From contig CAIIXF020000001.1 in NCBI GenBank assembly GCA_903813345.2, forward strand, positions 33,374,866 to 33,438,865: a stretch of DNA of 64,000 bases, in the 5' to 3' direction. The DNA is from Owenia fusiformis. Taxonomy: Eukaryota > Annelida > Polychaeta > Sabellida > Oweniidae. A program made the position numbers and the translations under genes. This document shows positions 1 through 11,362 of the stretch, one piece after another (positions within the stretch are counted from its first letter, which is position 1; every line of letters begins with the position of its first letter). The notes under the pieces are model-generated. The model saw only the letters and a program-made list of their open reading frames with translations. It had not been told where the DNA came from and made no database searches.

Positions 1-1320
1 TTTTTATCTAGGTCAAAGGTCAAGAACTAGGTCAAATCCAGTACTTTGTCACTTTTTTCGATTTTCTCGGTCATCCTTCAATATTTTTGATCCGGGTTTT
101 TTTCATTGTGTTCCTTATAAAAAAGTAGGAAACCTAGGATCGATTTAGTTTTTTGATATCTCAAACCGATTTCGAGATATCAGTGTCCGAAAACGATGTC
201 CAAAAAAAAGTTCTTCGAATCAAATGTCCAGGATATTAGTCTTATAGGAAATTTTCTCAGAATTCTGAATCTGAAAACGAAATTTCGATCCGACTTCCAG
301 TTCGGAAGTTATGGCGTTTTTAAAACTCAAAAATCGCTAAATTTGGTGCCCATGTTAAGTCAATGGGAAAAAATATTTTTTTGAAGTGAAAAATACGGAA
401 TAAAGACTGAGTTCAGCTTCATATAATCAAAGCCTTTAAAAGAAGGAGACCTCAAAAGCTATCTAGCTTCAAAATGTGGACACTGAAATGCCTAGGTCAA
501 AATCTAGGTCAAATTCATAGGTTTTCCTTATTTTTTCGATTCTGACACTACACTTTAATTATATTCTTCGAAATTGTGTATACATGTAGCCAAGAATATG
601 CTAATAGTGTTAGCCTTTTGCCGTCAGAAAGTATTTTGATCCACTTTTGAGATATGGTGTCCGAAAAGTAGGTCAAAATAAAACAGTTCTCCAAATTTAA
701 TATATGAGTTATGAATTAAGGGTAGAATTATGTCAGGAATCCGGATCTGCAAACCAAATTTCGATCCGACTTCCGGTTCGGAAGTTATGGCGTGTCCGAA
801 AAGTAGGTCAAAATAAAAAATCTCCAAATTTAACGTATGAGTTATGAATTAGGGGCAGAATTTTGTCAGGAATCCGAATCTGCAAACCAAATTTCCGGTT
901 CGGAAGTTATAGCGTTTTGAAATTTCGAGAAAAATCGATCTGATGGTATCCTGATAGAAAGTCAAGAGTAGAGAAGAAAATATTGAAAAATTCATCCACC
1001 CTTCCTATCTCATCCTATCCTATCCTTCCTATCTATCCTTCCTTCATATTTTTTCCTTCTTATCCTTCCTATCCTATCCTTTCTTCCTATTCTATTCTAT
1101 CCTATCCTTCTTTCTTATTCTATCCCATCGTTCTTTCCTATTCTATCCTATCCTACCTTCCTATTTTATTTATCCATCTCTTTCTAGATGACTCAGCTTA
1201 ATCTGGATGACTCGGCTTATTCTGGATGACTCGGCTAAAAAAAGTCTAGATCTGGAGTCTAGTTATTCTAGTTATTCTTTATTATTCTTTCCCAGTTTTC
1301 TCATTAACTAGAAGATATTG
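1..1320 (-). repeat. Composite AGGTCA / accggaagt repeat, copy 1
   Basis: This stretch is the reverse complement of blocks seen at 18.8-20.3 kb and 24.0-24.9 kb. It begins with tandem AGGTCA words (a perfect AGGTCA-A-AGGTCA at 10-22). It then runs through the 'tttcgagatatcagtgtccg' block, two blocks around 'acttccggttcggaagtta' (near 295-310 and 765-790), a CTATCC/TTCC microsatellite (about 1005-1180) and a 20-bp tandem containing 'gatgactcgg' (about 1187-1240). Open frames here are spurious; no coding signal is seen. The class is unknown. The order of blocks is shared by all copies, so this is one repeat family rather than unrelated repeats. Confidence 0.75.
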
Positions 1321-2680
1321 AGTCAAGTCTTATATATGGTCCATTTAGGTCCTAGATCTAGTTTCTCGGAAATTGAGTCAAATTTTTATCTAGGTCAAAG
1401 GTCAAGAACTAGGTCAAATTTTACATTTTCTTCGTCGTTGTTTATCGTAACTCCTAAATCCTTTTTTCATCATGTAGCTTAGAAAAAGCCAAAGCAAAGA
1501 TATGACATTAGTTTTTTGATTACGCTTACCGATTTTGAAATATGGCATCCAGAAAGTAGGTCACAATAAAAAGTTCTCCAAATTTAACATATGAGTTATG
1601 AATTAAGGGTAGAATTTTCTCAGGAATCCGAATCTGCAAACCAAATTTCGATCCGACTTCCGGTTCAAAAGTTATGACATTTTTAAACTTTTTTTAACCT
1701 GCCAATAACCACGCGCAAGATCGAAAAAATCAATATGATGGTATCCTGATAGAAAGTCAAGAGTAGTGAAGAAAATATTGAAAAATCCTTCCATCCATCC
1801 TATCTATCCTATCCTATCCTATATCCTATCCTATATCCTATCCTATATCTATCCTTTATCCTATCCTATATCCTATCGTATATCCTATCCAATCCTATCC
1901 TTCTTTCCTATCCTTCCTTCCTATCCTATACTATCCTATCGTTTCTTCCTATTCTATCCTATCCTTCCTTCTATCCTTCCTTCCTATTCTGGAAGGAAGG
2001 ATAGGTTAGGATAGGAAGGAAGGATAGGATAAGAAGGATAGGAAAGAGGGATGGACTGGACGACTTGGCTTATTCTGGACGACTCGGCTATATCCATCCC
2101 ACCTATCCTATTCAATCCTATCCTTCTTTCCTATCCTTCTTTCCTATCCTTCCTATCCTATCCTTCCTTCCTTCCTATCCCATCCTTCCTATTCTGTCCT
2201 ATCTTATTCTTTCTTCGGATTCTATCATATCCTATTCTATCCTTCCTATCCTATCCTTTCTTTCTATTCTGTCCTATCCTTCCTATCCCATGAATTCATC
2301 TATTCATCTATCAATCCATCCATCCATCAGCTTATTCTGGATGACTCAGGCTATTCTGGATGACTTGGCTATTTTGGATGACTCGACTATAATATCCATC
2401 CCACCTATCCTATCCAATCCTATCCTTCTTTCCTATCCTTCCTATCCTATCCTTCCTTCCTATCCTATCCTACCCTTCCTATTCTGTCCTATCCTTCCTC
2501 CTATCAATCCATCCATTCATCCATCAGTCCAGCCATCCACCTGCTTATTCTGGATGACTCGGCTTATGCTGGATGACTCAGCTTATTCTGGATGACTCGG
2601 CTTATTCTGAATGACTCGGCTAAAAAAGGTCTTAATCTGGAGTCTGAAATTGAACTTGTTCAATTTCCAAAGTCTAGTTT
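1321..2680 (-). repeat. Composite AGGTCA / accggaagt repeat, copy 2
   Basis: Second tandemly placed copy in the same orientation. 'ttctcattaactagaagata' near 1298-1317 matches, reversed, the end of the copy near 24.88 kb. It contains AGGTCA words (1394-1410), an accggaagt block (about 1650-1680), an expanded microsatellite (1786-2000 and 2093-2510) and repeated GGATGACTCGGCTTATTCT units (about 2330-2395 and 2546-2622). The long serine/proline/tyrosine frames in this region are translations of the CTATCC repeat and are not genes. Confidence 0.75.
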
Positions 2681-2689
2681 GTAACATGA

Positions 2690-2876
2690 TTTGCTGAAGA
2701 TGAAGCTAAATACATATAATGGTATGGACTGAGGATTGTTCTACCCTCTTTAGTCATTCCAAAAGGTAAGTTGGGTGTATCTTGAAATGCGAAAATGCAA
2801 AATTTGATTTCAAGATTGTTCTTTATTTGAATAAGAGTTATGGCTATCCTATGCAACTACAGTAAAACATGTGTAC
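2690..2876 (+). repeat. Dispersed ~185-bp repeat, shared with 16318-16481
   Basis: The sequence from 'gctgaagatgaagctaaata' to 'acatgtgtacc' recurs at 16318-16481 in the same orientation with small indels. At 2690 it abuts the composite repeat and at 2877 the minisatellite. At 16318 it abuts pearl-like DNA. It is a dispersed repeat of unknown class. Confidence 0.7.
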
Positions 2877-2894
2877 CAACCAACTTCCTTGATC

Positions 2895-3120
2895 ATAGGT
2901 GCAATTTCTCTGTGTGCCCCTGTTCCTAACCAGGGTGCAACTCCTTTATATGCCCTTGTTCCTAACCAAGGTGCATCTTGCCCCTGTTGCTTAACAAGGG
3001 TGCAAGTCCTTTATGTGCCCTATAACCAAGGTGCAACTCCTTTATATGCCCTTGTTCCTAACCAAGGTGCATCTTTCCCCTGTTCCTTAACCAGGGTGCA
3101 AGTCCGTTATATGCCCTTTT
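2895..3120 (+). repeat. Minisatellite, ~34-bp units in ~95-bp groups
   Basis: Units begin 'GGTGCAACTCC', 'GGTGCATCTT' and 'GGTGCAAGTCC' and end in 'CCTAACCAA' or a variant. The three unit types cycle in the same order, giving a higher-order period of about 95 bp. Translated frames look repetitive only because the DNA is. Confidence 0.8.
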
Positions 3121-3129
3121 TCTCCTTTG

Positions 3130-4252
3130 AACTTATGTCCAGGTTGCAATCATGGGTACAAATGCCCCTTGCACCAATATGGGGATGCAAGTTGCAGCTC
3201 TCCCAAATGTCCTTCACTCCTTTTCCAGGTGGCAATTATGGGTACAAATATTCCTTGCACTAGTATGGGGTTGCAAGTTGGTTGCAACTCTCCCAAATGT
3301 CCTTCCGTTGATTATTTTGGGTTCAAATATCCCTTGCACGAATATGGGGTTGCAAAGTTGGTTGCAACTCTCCCAAATGTCCTTCCGTTGATTATTTTGG
3401 GTGCAAATATTCCTTGCACCAAAATGGGGTTGCAAAGTTGGTTGCAACTCTCTCAAATGTCCTTGAATTGATTATTTTAGGTGCAAATATTCCTTGCACC
3501 AATATGGGGTTGCAAAGTTGGGTGCAACTCTCCCAAATATCCTTCCGTTGATCATTTTGGGTGCAAATATCCCTTGCACCGATATGGGGTTGCAAAGTTG
3601 GTTGCAACTCTCCCAAGTGTCCTTCAGTTGAGTATTTTGGGTGCAAATATCCTTTGCACCAATGTGGGATTGCAAGTTGGTACAACTCTCCCAAGTGTCC
3701 TTCAGTGGTTTATTTTGGGTGAAAATATTCCTTGCACCAATGTGGGGTTGCAAGTAGGTTGCAACTCTCCCAAGTGTCCTTCCGTGGTTTATTTTAGGTG
3801 CAAATATTCCTTGCACCAATGTGGGGTTGCAAAGTTGGGTGCAACTCTCCCAAATATCCTTCCGTTGATCATTTTGGGTGCAAATATCCCTTGCACCGAT
3901 ATGGGGTTGCAAAGTTGGTTGCAACTCTCCCAAGTGTCCTTCAGTTGAGTATTTTAGGTGCAAATATCCTTTGCACAAATGTGGGGTTGCAAGTTGGTAC
4001 AACTCTCCCAAGTGTCCTTCAGTGGTTTATTTTGGGTGACAATATTCCTTGCACCAATGTGGGGTTGCAAGTAGGTTGCAACTCTCCCAAGTGTCCTTCC
4101 GTGGTTTATTTTAGGTGCAAATATTCCTTGCACCAATGTGGGGTTGCAAAGTTGGTTGCAACTCTCCCAAATGTCCTTCCGTGGATTATTTTAGGTGCAA
4201 ATATCCCTTGCACCAATATGGGGTTGCAAAGTTGGTTGCAACTCTCCCAAAT
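3130..4252 (+). repeat. ~80-bp minisatellite with higher-order structure
   Basis: The landmark CCTTGCAC or a close variant recurs at about 3166, 3253, 3332, 3412, 3492, 3572, 3652, 3730, 3809, 3889, 3969, 4047, 4126 and 4206, with steps of 78-80 bp apart from the first (87). That is 14 units. Units at 3492-3808 repeat at 3809-4125 as a block, a higher-order period of 317 bp (four units). Both strands carry overlapping open frames up to 180 codons, which are artefacts of the repeat. Confidence 0.92.
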
Positions 4253-4598
4253 AACAATGTTAATAACAATCTCGGCAAATATAGTAATAGGTACAATCCG
4301 ATTTGAATCTCTAAAACAATGCTCAAAATGTCCAGGCTAAAAAAATGGACCAACTGTGATGATATTTGATCGAAAATCCTTCGTCAATTACTCAACAAAA
4401 TATTCTTACTTACGACCCCGAAGCTGTTCCAGTCTTGACAAACTTGACAAACTGGTCAAATTCCTTTTATATGCCCCGCACGGACGTTTTGGACTGCATA
4501 AATCTGATTGGTAAATACCAAAAACTAGGTTAATATGCCAGTGAGGTTCCCCAATGGGCGATAATATGAAATTTCCATGGATGATCATGTCACTAAAA
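4253..4598. other. Intergenic, nothing recognised
   Basis: No gene, RNA or repeat could be supported between the minisatellite and the TIR element. Short open frames on the minus strand have no recognisable features. Confidence 0.4.
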
Positions 4599-4948
4599 CT
4601 GGGCTGTCAACTTGGGACCATCTAACATGAGTGACTTCCAAATGTTGAACACCTTGTCTTCAAACCTTGGACAGCTTCAGTGAACACTGGCAGATTTTGG
4701 ACACCTAAAATCGCGTGCAAAGACCGAACGGAATGCGTTCGCTTTTTTCCGCCGTTCGCTTTTTTGTCGGCATTCCACAATAAACTATTTTTAAAATTTC
4801 AACAAAATGTGTGATTTGCATGATATTTGATCATAAAAATGCTTGATTTGCGTGATATTTGATCATACACACTAAATTGATGCGTCATTTCTAGTTTTCC
4901 AGCAAATGCGTGACAATCACGCCTAATGCGTGAGGGTTGACAGGGCAG
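4599..4948 (+). mobile_element. TIR element, CAGGCCTGTCAAC family, 6-bp TSD
   Basis: The left end CTGGGCTGTCAAC pairs with the right end GTTGACAGGGCAG. The element is bracketed by a perfect 6-bp direct repeat CTAAAA (4593-4598 and 4949-4954). Family blocks in order are 'aacttggg', 'catgagtgac', a run of 'gaacacctt'-like words, 'gaacggaatgcgttcg', and 'gcgtgacaatcacgcc'. No open frame is present, so it is non-autonomous. A 6-bp target duplication is unusual; IS3EU and Dada are superfamilies with about this length, but assignment is inference. Confidence 0.85.
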
Positions 4949-4954
4949 CTAAAA

Positions 4955-7225
4955 TGCTAAAACGTGATCAATTAACTCGAAAATGATTAAAAATCTTCCT
5001 ATGAAAGATTACATGCCAATAATTGATCCGCCACTCGCCTAAACTCACCAGTTCCAGTGAAATTCCTATAAAATGGCTTTGTTTTCCGATTTCGAAAGAA
5101 TAATTACATTGACTTCCTTATTTCTGGAATTTCTTATTAAAACCGGTATTTGTGAAACGAAAACACTGAATAAAAAAAAACAATTTTCATCACAGTATTT
5201 ATTCGCCATCAGCGATGTCAATAATGATCAGCAATGTCGAAGTTTCAGGACACCCTGTATATCCAGGTTTGTTTTCTTTTGAGCGTTCTCATTCTCATTA
5301 TTTTCAAGAAATCCGGCATCATTTGGTAAGGAAAAATTCAGTTCATTGAATTATGGGAGTAGTGAAGTCAATGATTTAATGAATAAGAGCAAATGTTTTT
5401 AATTTGAACAGGTCATTCATCAAATGACACTGAAGATTAACTGGAATAGATTGTCTATCTATATATTTTTATGCATGAGAGACATCTTATAATGTTGGTG
5501 AACTAATGATTATGATAATTTCACCTGTTCACATCCAGTTCCTATCATGATTGAAAACTGACCGGGAGTAATTCTCTTCAAATTATTTACTCATTATGAA
5601 CAGAAATTTAATATTTAAATCGCTTAGAAGGCGTAAATAAATGTCAATTTGACGTTCAATAAAAATCCGTCAATAATTTACTGATTACTTGCACATTTGA
5701 AAAGGTAAAACGTACAGCAATCAACCTAGGATATACATGTAAACTCAATTGCATTTGTTTTTTCGCGGGAAAAAGTTTCTCTCATTGACGTCACAGATTA
5801 AAGCTGCTCATTATAATATTCATGAGCTGACTTTGTAGAAAGGTGAATACACCCCCCCCCCCCAAATTCTAATCATATAGGATATATCTGTAACTTAAAT
5901 GATTGTAAATCTGATTGAGGGCCATCATACTGGAAATTTAACAATAGTGCATTTAAAGGATATTGACACAACGGGAAACACTATTTTATAAGCACTACTA
6001 AGAAAGAATACTTTATGTGTTATCCATAAGTTATAACCACGACTAACTACTAATTCTCAGGAATAAAAAGTTCACACTATTGAGAGATAGATAGAGCTTA
6101 TCCTCGGACCAGTTACGTCTTATCCGTGTGTCACATGACTACTGTGTTAATTAACTAAGTAAAGTATTCCAATTAAAAAGTGTTGTATGTTTGCATGCAG
6201 CAAGCGTTTAATAATTCTTCGCATAGAAAAGAGTCTGATATATAATATTGTCCATAAAAGATCGGTCTGATAATTACAAGTGTTTATTTTAAAACTATTC
6301 TTTACGAATTCATGATAAAGTGTATAATGTTCAATCATACAAATGCGCAGTAAGTGATTGTTCTCCACACTCACCCCTCCCCTTTCCTGACATGAACTAT
6401 TTTGTAAAACCATTGACAGTGTGGAAAGGATTCTTACACTGGAGTGTCAAGGGGGGGGGGGCAGTTATGAAAACATACGAGGCGATGGTTCAAATTGGAC
6501 AATTTTCAAAACTGCTCAACATGGTGAAAACTTCATGTTTTTAAAGAAATGCTTGCTCGGCGAGTGGTTTGCTCTGGATTGCGAGAGAACAAAAACTTTG
6601 AATTAGGATTTTTCCTCATACTATCATTAATCTAAACAACTTTTTAAACCGTCTCTGATTACATAACATGCCAATTAATACCATGATTGTGTTGACAGGA
6701 TTAAATATGATATCTATCAAATTATAATTTAATGAACTCAATAGTCTAAATGATGATAAGTTCATAATTTAGTCTTGGCTGACTAGTCTTGCATCATCAG
6801 AGTTGGATTGCAAATACCTCCCTAAATCAAATATTTAAAATTTACAAATTTACTAGTGTACGGGGTGGGGAAACAAGTCTCCATCCAACCACTAAAGTTA
6901 AAAAGGAAGACTATAGTGTCCCGTGAATTCATTATAATTATCTTAGACAATAGTGAAGCGGTACAATCATGGGACTGTTAATTAATCGGAATGCAAGTTT
7001 GATTTAAAATAACTCCTTTGGATCAAATATTTAAATTCTACTAGAATGCGGGGAGTGGAAACAAGTCTCCATTCAAGCACTAAATATCAAAAGAAAGATT
7101 TCAGTACCCCTTAACTTCACTCCCGGACTTCACTATTCACCACCACCCCTCCCCCTTCCCCAATTATCCCTTATTACCCCAGAATGTTCGTTTCTGTGCC
7201 TCCCCCTGTCCATGGCCAATAAGTA
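4955..7225. other. Intergenic, no gene supported
   Basis: About 2.3 kb of AT-rich sequence with homopolymers (C-run near 5851-5862, G-run near 6451-6462). 'ggacaccctgtatatcc' at 5250-5266 looks like a fragment of a mariner-type terminus similar to 58507-58530. Open frames at 5073-5282 and 6320-6606 show no domain or convincing splice context. Confidence 0.4.
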
Positions 7226-7230
7226 GTCTA

Positions 7231-7440
7231 CAGTAGAACCTGTATATCTGAACACCTGGCTAATCGGAACACCTTCCAATTTGAACACTTTTTTTCGGTC
7301 CCATTTTCTCCTCCCATTGACTCCCATGTTAAAAAAACCTTGAAATCTGAACACCTCCTAATCTGAACAGTGAACAACCAGATTTGAAAAACTGACCTGT
7401 CTAATCTGAACATTTTATCAGAAATCAAATGTCTGGACAT
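7231..7440 (+). mobile_element. Possible pogo-like terminus (single end)
   Basis: TA followed by CAGTAGAACCTGTATATCTG resembles the ends of pogo/Tigger-type elements, which start CAGT(A/C)GAACCTC. The body repeats 'tctgaacacc' and 'atctgaac' words. I could not find the matching inverted end, so this may be a truncated or solo end. Confidence 0.3.
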
Positions 7441-7739
7441 TTCAATAATAGCCACATGTTGAGTCAATGTTATAGTTCTTATTATCTTTACATATGCAAT
7501 GTAATCAAAGAACCAATATTGTCCTAATTAACTTATTTAAGTCTCAATGACATCCCTAATTGTGGAAAACAACAAAAAAGGTGTGAATACGGGAGTTAAT
7601 TGGTTTATCCTATTAGAAAAGAACTGAATGTTTTATGTTTGGATTAAGAGAAAGGTGTGAATCAAGAAGATAATTGGTTTATCCTTATTTAATTCCTTTC
7701 CTCAATACAATAAAACAACACAAGTCAGCAATTGGGCTA

Positions 7740-7885
7740 AAATTAACTGGATGTTTTTGATTTGGATTATGAACAAGTCTTAACTGTTTTATATCCCATG
7801 GGTCTGTTATGATAGCTAGGATTCAATCAGTAAATGTTTTATAATCACAGAGACAACACAGACACATTTGCAGACAAGATTATAA
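7740..7885 (+). repeat. 145-bp direct repeat, copy 1
   Basis: The block from 'aattaactggatgtttttga' to 'gcagacaagattata' recurs at 8671-8816 almost unchanged. The pearl-like element 7981-8665 lies between the two copies. This could be a segmental tandem duplication that was later invaded. Confidence 0.8.
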
Positions 7886-7980
7886 TTGTTTTACCATTAT
7901 TAGAAATTACCTGGATGTTTTTGTTTGATTTGGATTAAGAGAAAGGTGAGAATCTGGGAAATAATTGGTTTATCCTTATT

Positions 7981-8665
7981 ATCCCAACGAATGAAGTTCG
8001 GTAGGGATATAGTGAAGCCCTCCGTCCGTCCATCTGTCCGTCAGTCAGTCAGTCCGTCCGTCTGTCCGGAAGATAACTCAAATACTAGTAGACAGATTTT
8101 CTTCATATTTAGTGGAAAGATGTATATTGGTGAATAGTTTTACGCAAAAAAAAGATGGCCGCCGCTTAAAAATGACGGGACTTTTTCGCAAAAATCATAA
8201 ATTTTTCATTCTGAACCAAAGTTATTAATATTATTGTTTGAAATTTTGGTAGTATATTCACAACATTTATCTTTTTCACATATATTCTGTGTTTTTCATC
8301 CAGACCCCCAGGGGCCGTGTATGGGGGGACAGGAAAACAGAAATTTTTGCTAATTTTTAGATCTTTCTAAAGTATAGCTTTATTATACTCAAATGAAAGG
8401 CAATTAAGAGTAAATTGCAACTTTGACCCCTTCAAAGTATGGCTATATTATACTCAAATTGAAGGAATTTTGGAGTAGATCACAATTATGGTATTATTTT
8501 TCAGATTTGTATCTCAGAAAATTTAAAATGGCTGCTTTGCAGGATTTCAATTCTAAAATCTAATTTTTTCAATTTTAACCAAAGTAATGAGTATAATTGA
8601 TTGGAATTCGCTAATTGATATTTTGTTCGTTTGGATTTGCTACTCCGCGGAGTTGCCGTTATCTA
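7981..8665 (+). mobile_element. Pearl/HINE-like element, 'ATCCC..GGGATATAG' family
   Basis: The 5' end contains an inverted pair (ATCCC ... GGGAT around 'aacgaatgaagttcggta'), then a (GTCC)n microsatellite at 8015-8070 and phrases such as 'aactcaaatac', 'agattttcttcatattt' and 'aaaatggctg'. The 3' end has a perfect hairpin ACTCCGCGGAGT near 8641-8652, followed by 'tatctag'. This order (5' hairpin, GTCC microsatellite, 3' hairpin) matches the architecture described for pearl and other Helentron-like non-autonomous elements. Relatives here are at 28560, 43000-43455 and 63386. Confidence 0.65.
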
Positions 8666-8670
8666 GTTTT

Positions 8671-8816
8671 AAATTAACTGGATGTTTTTGATTTGGATTA
8701 TGAACAAGTCTTAACTGTTTTATATCCCATGGGTCTGTTATGATAGCTAGGATTCAATCAGTATAAATGTTTTATAATCACAAAGACAACACAGACACAT
8801 TTGCAGACAAGATTAT
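8671..8816 (+). repeat. 145-bp direct repeat, copy 2
   Basis: Second copy of the block at 7740-7885. It differs by only a few bases (for example 'cagtataaatg' for 'cagtaaatg'). Confidence 0.8.
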
Positions 8817-10478
8817 ATCACAAGAAAGAGAAAAATTCAACTTCGTAATATCCTATCACTAAAATGTCTCCTAAAAGGCATACATCTGACATCCTGAATG
8901 CCCTTGATATTTTGAAAGATTATGCATCATCTTGAATGAGCACTCATGAAAAATTCTTTTTAATAGTCCTATTCGCGTTAGGAAATTACTGGTCATTAAC
9001 ATAAATATTTCCCGCAATGCAACACGATAAAATGGACAATTTTCTATTGGTCCGCAAAACACAAAGTCATAGGCATTTTCCCGAACCAACATTGGTACAT
9101 TTGTATAATAATATTCTATAATCCAGACAATAATTAGAAAAGAAGATGGAAATTCAATTTGCTTCGATTATTTTTTCTATGGCGTCGGAGCAAGTTCCGG
9201 GAACTGAGCAACTTCCGGGAAATCTGTGACGTCACTTGAATTTTAAACTTAGGATTTTGACGATTCTGGTGAATATATTTTTAAAAAGACAAATGTCTTT
9301 ATAATGATCATATCTATCGTATGTGCAAATATAATTCATGATAAACCTCTAATAAAGTCACAATGCGTCATTGAAAAACACAGCCAATGTTATTCCAATG
9401 GGGAAGTGCCCGGATGTTGAGAAAGTTGTACCACGAAACTGAACTCTCCAATGCGGAGATAAGAATATTTCACACGTTAAAAGTTAGCGCGTATAGGTAT
9501 ATTGAAGAGGGTTATCTTCTCAAATATTGCTAATGCTAAAAGTGTCAAGAAACAAACAACAATGAATGACTTTTTCAAGCTAAGGTAAAGCAGTGCTATG
9601 TAACCACAATATGAGATAAGTCATTTAATAAGCATAAGATTTTGTACAAGACTATCATATACTTATTCAGTATATTACAAAGTTTTTGCCAAAATTAAAG
9701 AGTTATCTTTCCAAAAATAATGAAATTGTTCAAAATGTAAATAAAACATAGCATATACATGTAGGCTATAGGCCTACATGTATATTCATGTATATCAACA
9801 ACATGTATTGTTTTCTGACTAAGTATTAAGTGTCATTAATACGTTATTTTCACATTCATGTACGTTCATATAAAGAAGCTCACTATATTCATGGAATAAT
9901 GATGAAGCCTTCCTCGTGATCGAAGCGGGTAGTCGTGAAATTTGCTCGTGTTTTCAGCGGAGTCTCATGTTTTCAGCGGGGCCTCCTCATTTTTTCAGCG
10001 GGGCCACTGGAACACCTTTAATAATGTATTTCGACCCCCATGGCAGGTGTCATTGTCCAGTAACTTATCAATACAGACCATCTTGATCCGATATTTATTA
10101 TGGAGTATGTAAATCGTATTTATTGCCTTTATTTTAACGATAAAGGTAATATATGAACAGTAAATTATGCAAACGTGCATGTTGACGCCCCTTTCCTTCA
10201 TGCAAGTAAAAAATAATCATTTTTCATGTCATTTTTGTCAAATATATCTGTTTTCAAAGTTTTGCTGGAGTATCAAAGAACGGTAATAAGTATTTTCATC
10301 CTTTTGGTTCATTTTCCAAAGTGATACAAATAAACAGGACTATGCTCGCGATTTCAGCGGGAACTTGCTCGCGACTTTTCAATCATAGCGGGGCTTTAGA
10401 TACTACCCGTGTGCTATATAGCAGTCTATGTTGAATGAAGTGAAATACCCTTTGGCCGGGGGTTGACACAAGGCTGTC
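8817..10478. other. Intergenic, no gene supported
   Basis: No recognisable genes. The sequence has a cluster of 'ttcagcgggg' and 'gctcgcga' words at 9950-10395, and GGGTAGT (9928) faces ACTACCC (10401). This might be another degenerate inverted-repeat element, but no target duplication was found. Confidence 0.35.
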
Positions 10479-10897
10479 AACTTGGGACCATCTAACATGA
10501 GTGACCTCCAAATGTTGAACACCTTCCTTCAAACTTTGGACAGCTTCAGTGAACACTAGCAGATTTTGGACACCTAAAATTTTTCCAGCTTGCTTTTCAA
10601 ATTCATCAACGGGGGGGGGGAGGTGTGAATATTTTTGAAAAAAATGCGTGATATATACACATATTTTGTACCAAATGCGTGACATAAACGGCAATCGCAT
10701 GCAAAGACCGAACGGAATGCGTTTGCTTTTTTTCGCCGTTCGGTATTTTACCATGTCGGCATTTCACAAAAAATGATTTTTAACAATTTCAACAAAATGC
10801 TAATATTTGAATCACACACGCTAAATTGATGCATGATTTCTATTTTTCCAGCAAATGCGTGACAATCACGCCTAATGCGTGAGGGTTGACAGGGCAG
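10479..10897 (+). mobile_element. TIR element, CAGGCCTGTCAAC family, 6-bp TSD
   Basis: The left end CAAGGCTGTCAAC and right end GTTGACAGGGCAG lie inside a perfect 6-bp direct repeat TTGACA (10473-10478 and 10898-10903). It shares all internal blocks with 4599-4948, plus a G-run (about 10611-10620) also present in the copies at 52348 and 61072. There is no coding capacity. Confidence 0.85.
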
Positions 10898-11037
10898 TTG
10901 ACAGTACTGATATCTGATATGAATGCAATATTTTTGGAGATTGTGGAGCAATACTGACATGTTATCATCTACAATTGTTAACACAATTGAATAGTGCCAT
11001 CTATTGGTCACTCAAAGGCCATTCTATCTGTTTAATG

Positions 11038-11356
11038 CAGTCCAACTGTCCCGCAATTTGCGTATTTGTCACGCATTTGCTGGAAAAATTAAACTCACGC
11101 CAGTTATTTTTCGTGACAGAATATGTCACCCAAATACGCATTTTATCTGATTATTGTCAAGCAAAAATATTCCTGTAGAAAAACTTGAGATCGCTGATAC
11201 AGCAAAAAACCGAACGGCGAAAATAACGAACGCATTTCGTTTGGAATTTTCACGCGGATATTGTATTTGTCACACATTTCCTTCGGAATATTTCGTTCAA
11301 AGGTGTTCAACATTTGTAAGTCACTCATGTTAGGTGTTCCCAAGTTGACAGGCCTG
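11038..11356 (-). mobile_element. TIR element, CAGGCCTGTCAAC family, inverted copy
   Basis: The element reads in reverse: 'aactgtcccgcaatttgcg' at the left, 'aagttgacaggcctg' at the right. It is flanked by a perfect 6-bp duplication TTAATG (11032-11037 and 11357-11362). The left end is shortened (CAGTCCAACTGTC instead of CAGGCCTGTCAACTGTC). It lies 140 bp from the copy at 10479 in opposite orientation. Confidence 0.87.
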
Positions 11357-11362
11357 TTAATG

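Noticed and set aside
983-2595. Several open frames rich in Ser, Pro, Tyr, Leu and Ile
   Set aside because: They are translations of the CTATCC/TTCC microsatellite and change frame with every repeat.
3214-4340. Open frames up to 180 codons with Cys-rich repeats on both strands
   Set aside because: They follow the 80-bp minisatellite and exist on both strands at once; no start context or domain.
9182-9232. Small frame starting ATGGCGTCGGAG
   Set aside because: Closes after 16 codons and has no splice donor; not comparable with the arm exons.
9921-10407. Element bounded by GGGTAGT and ACTACCC
   Set aside because: Inverted match is only seven bases and no target duplication was found.
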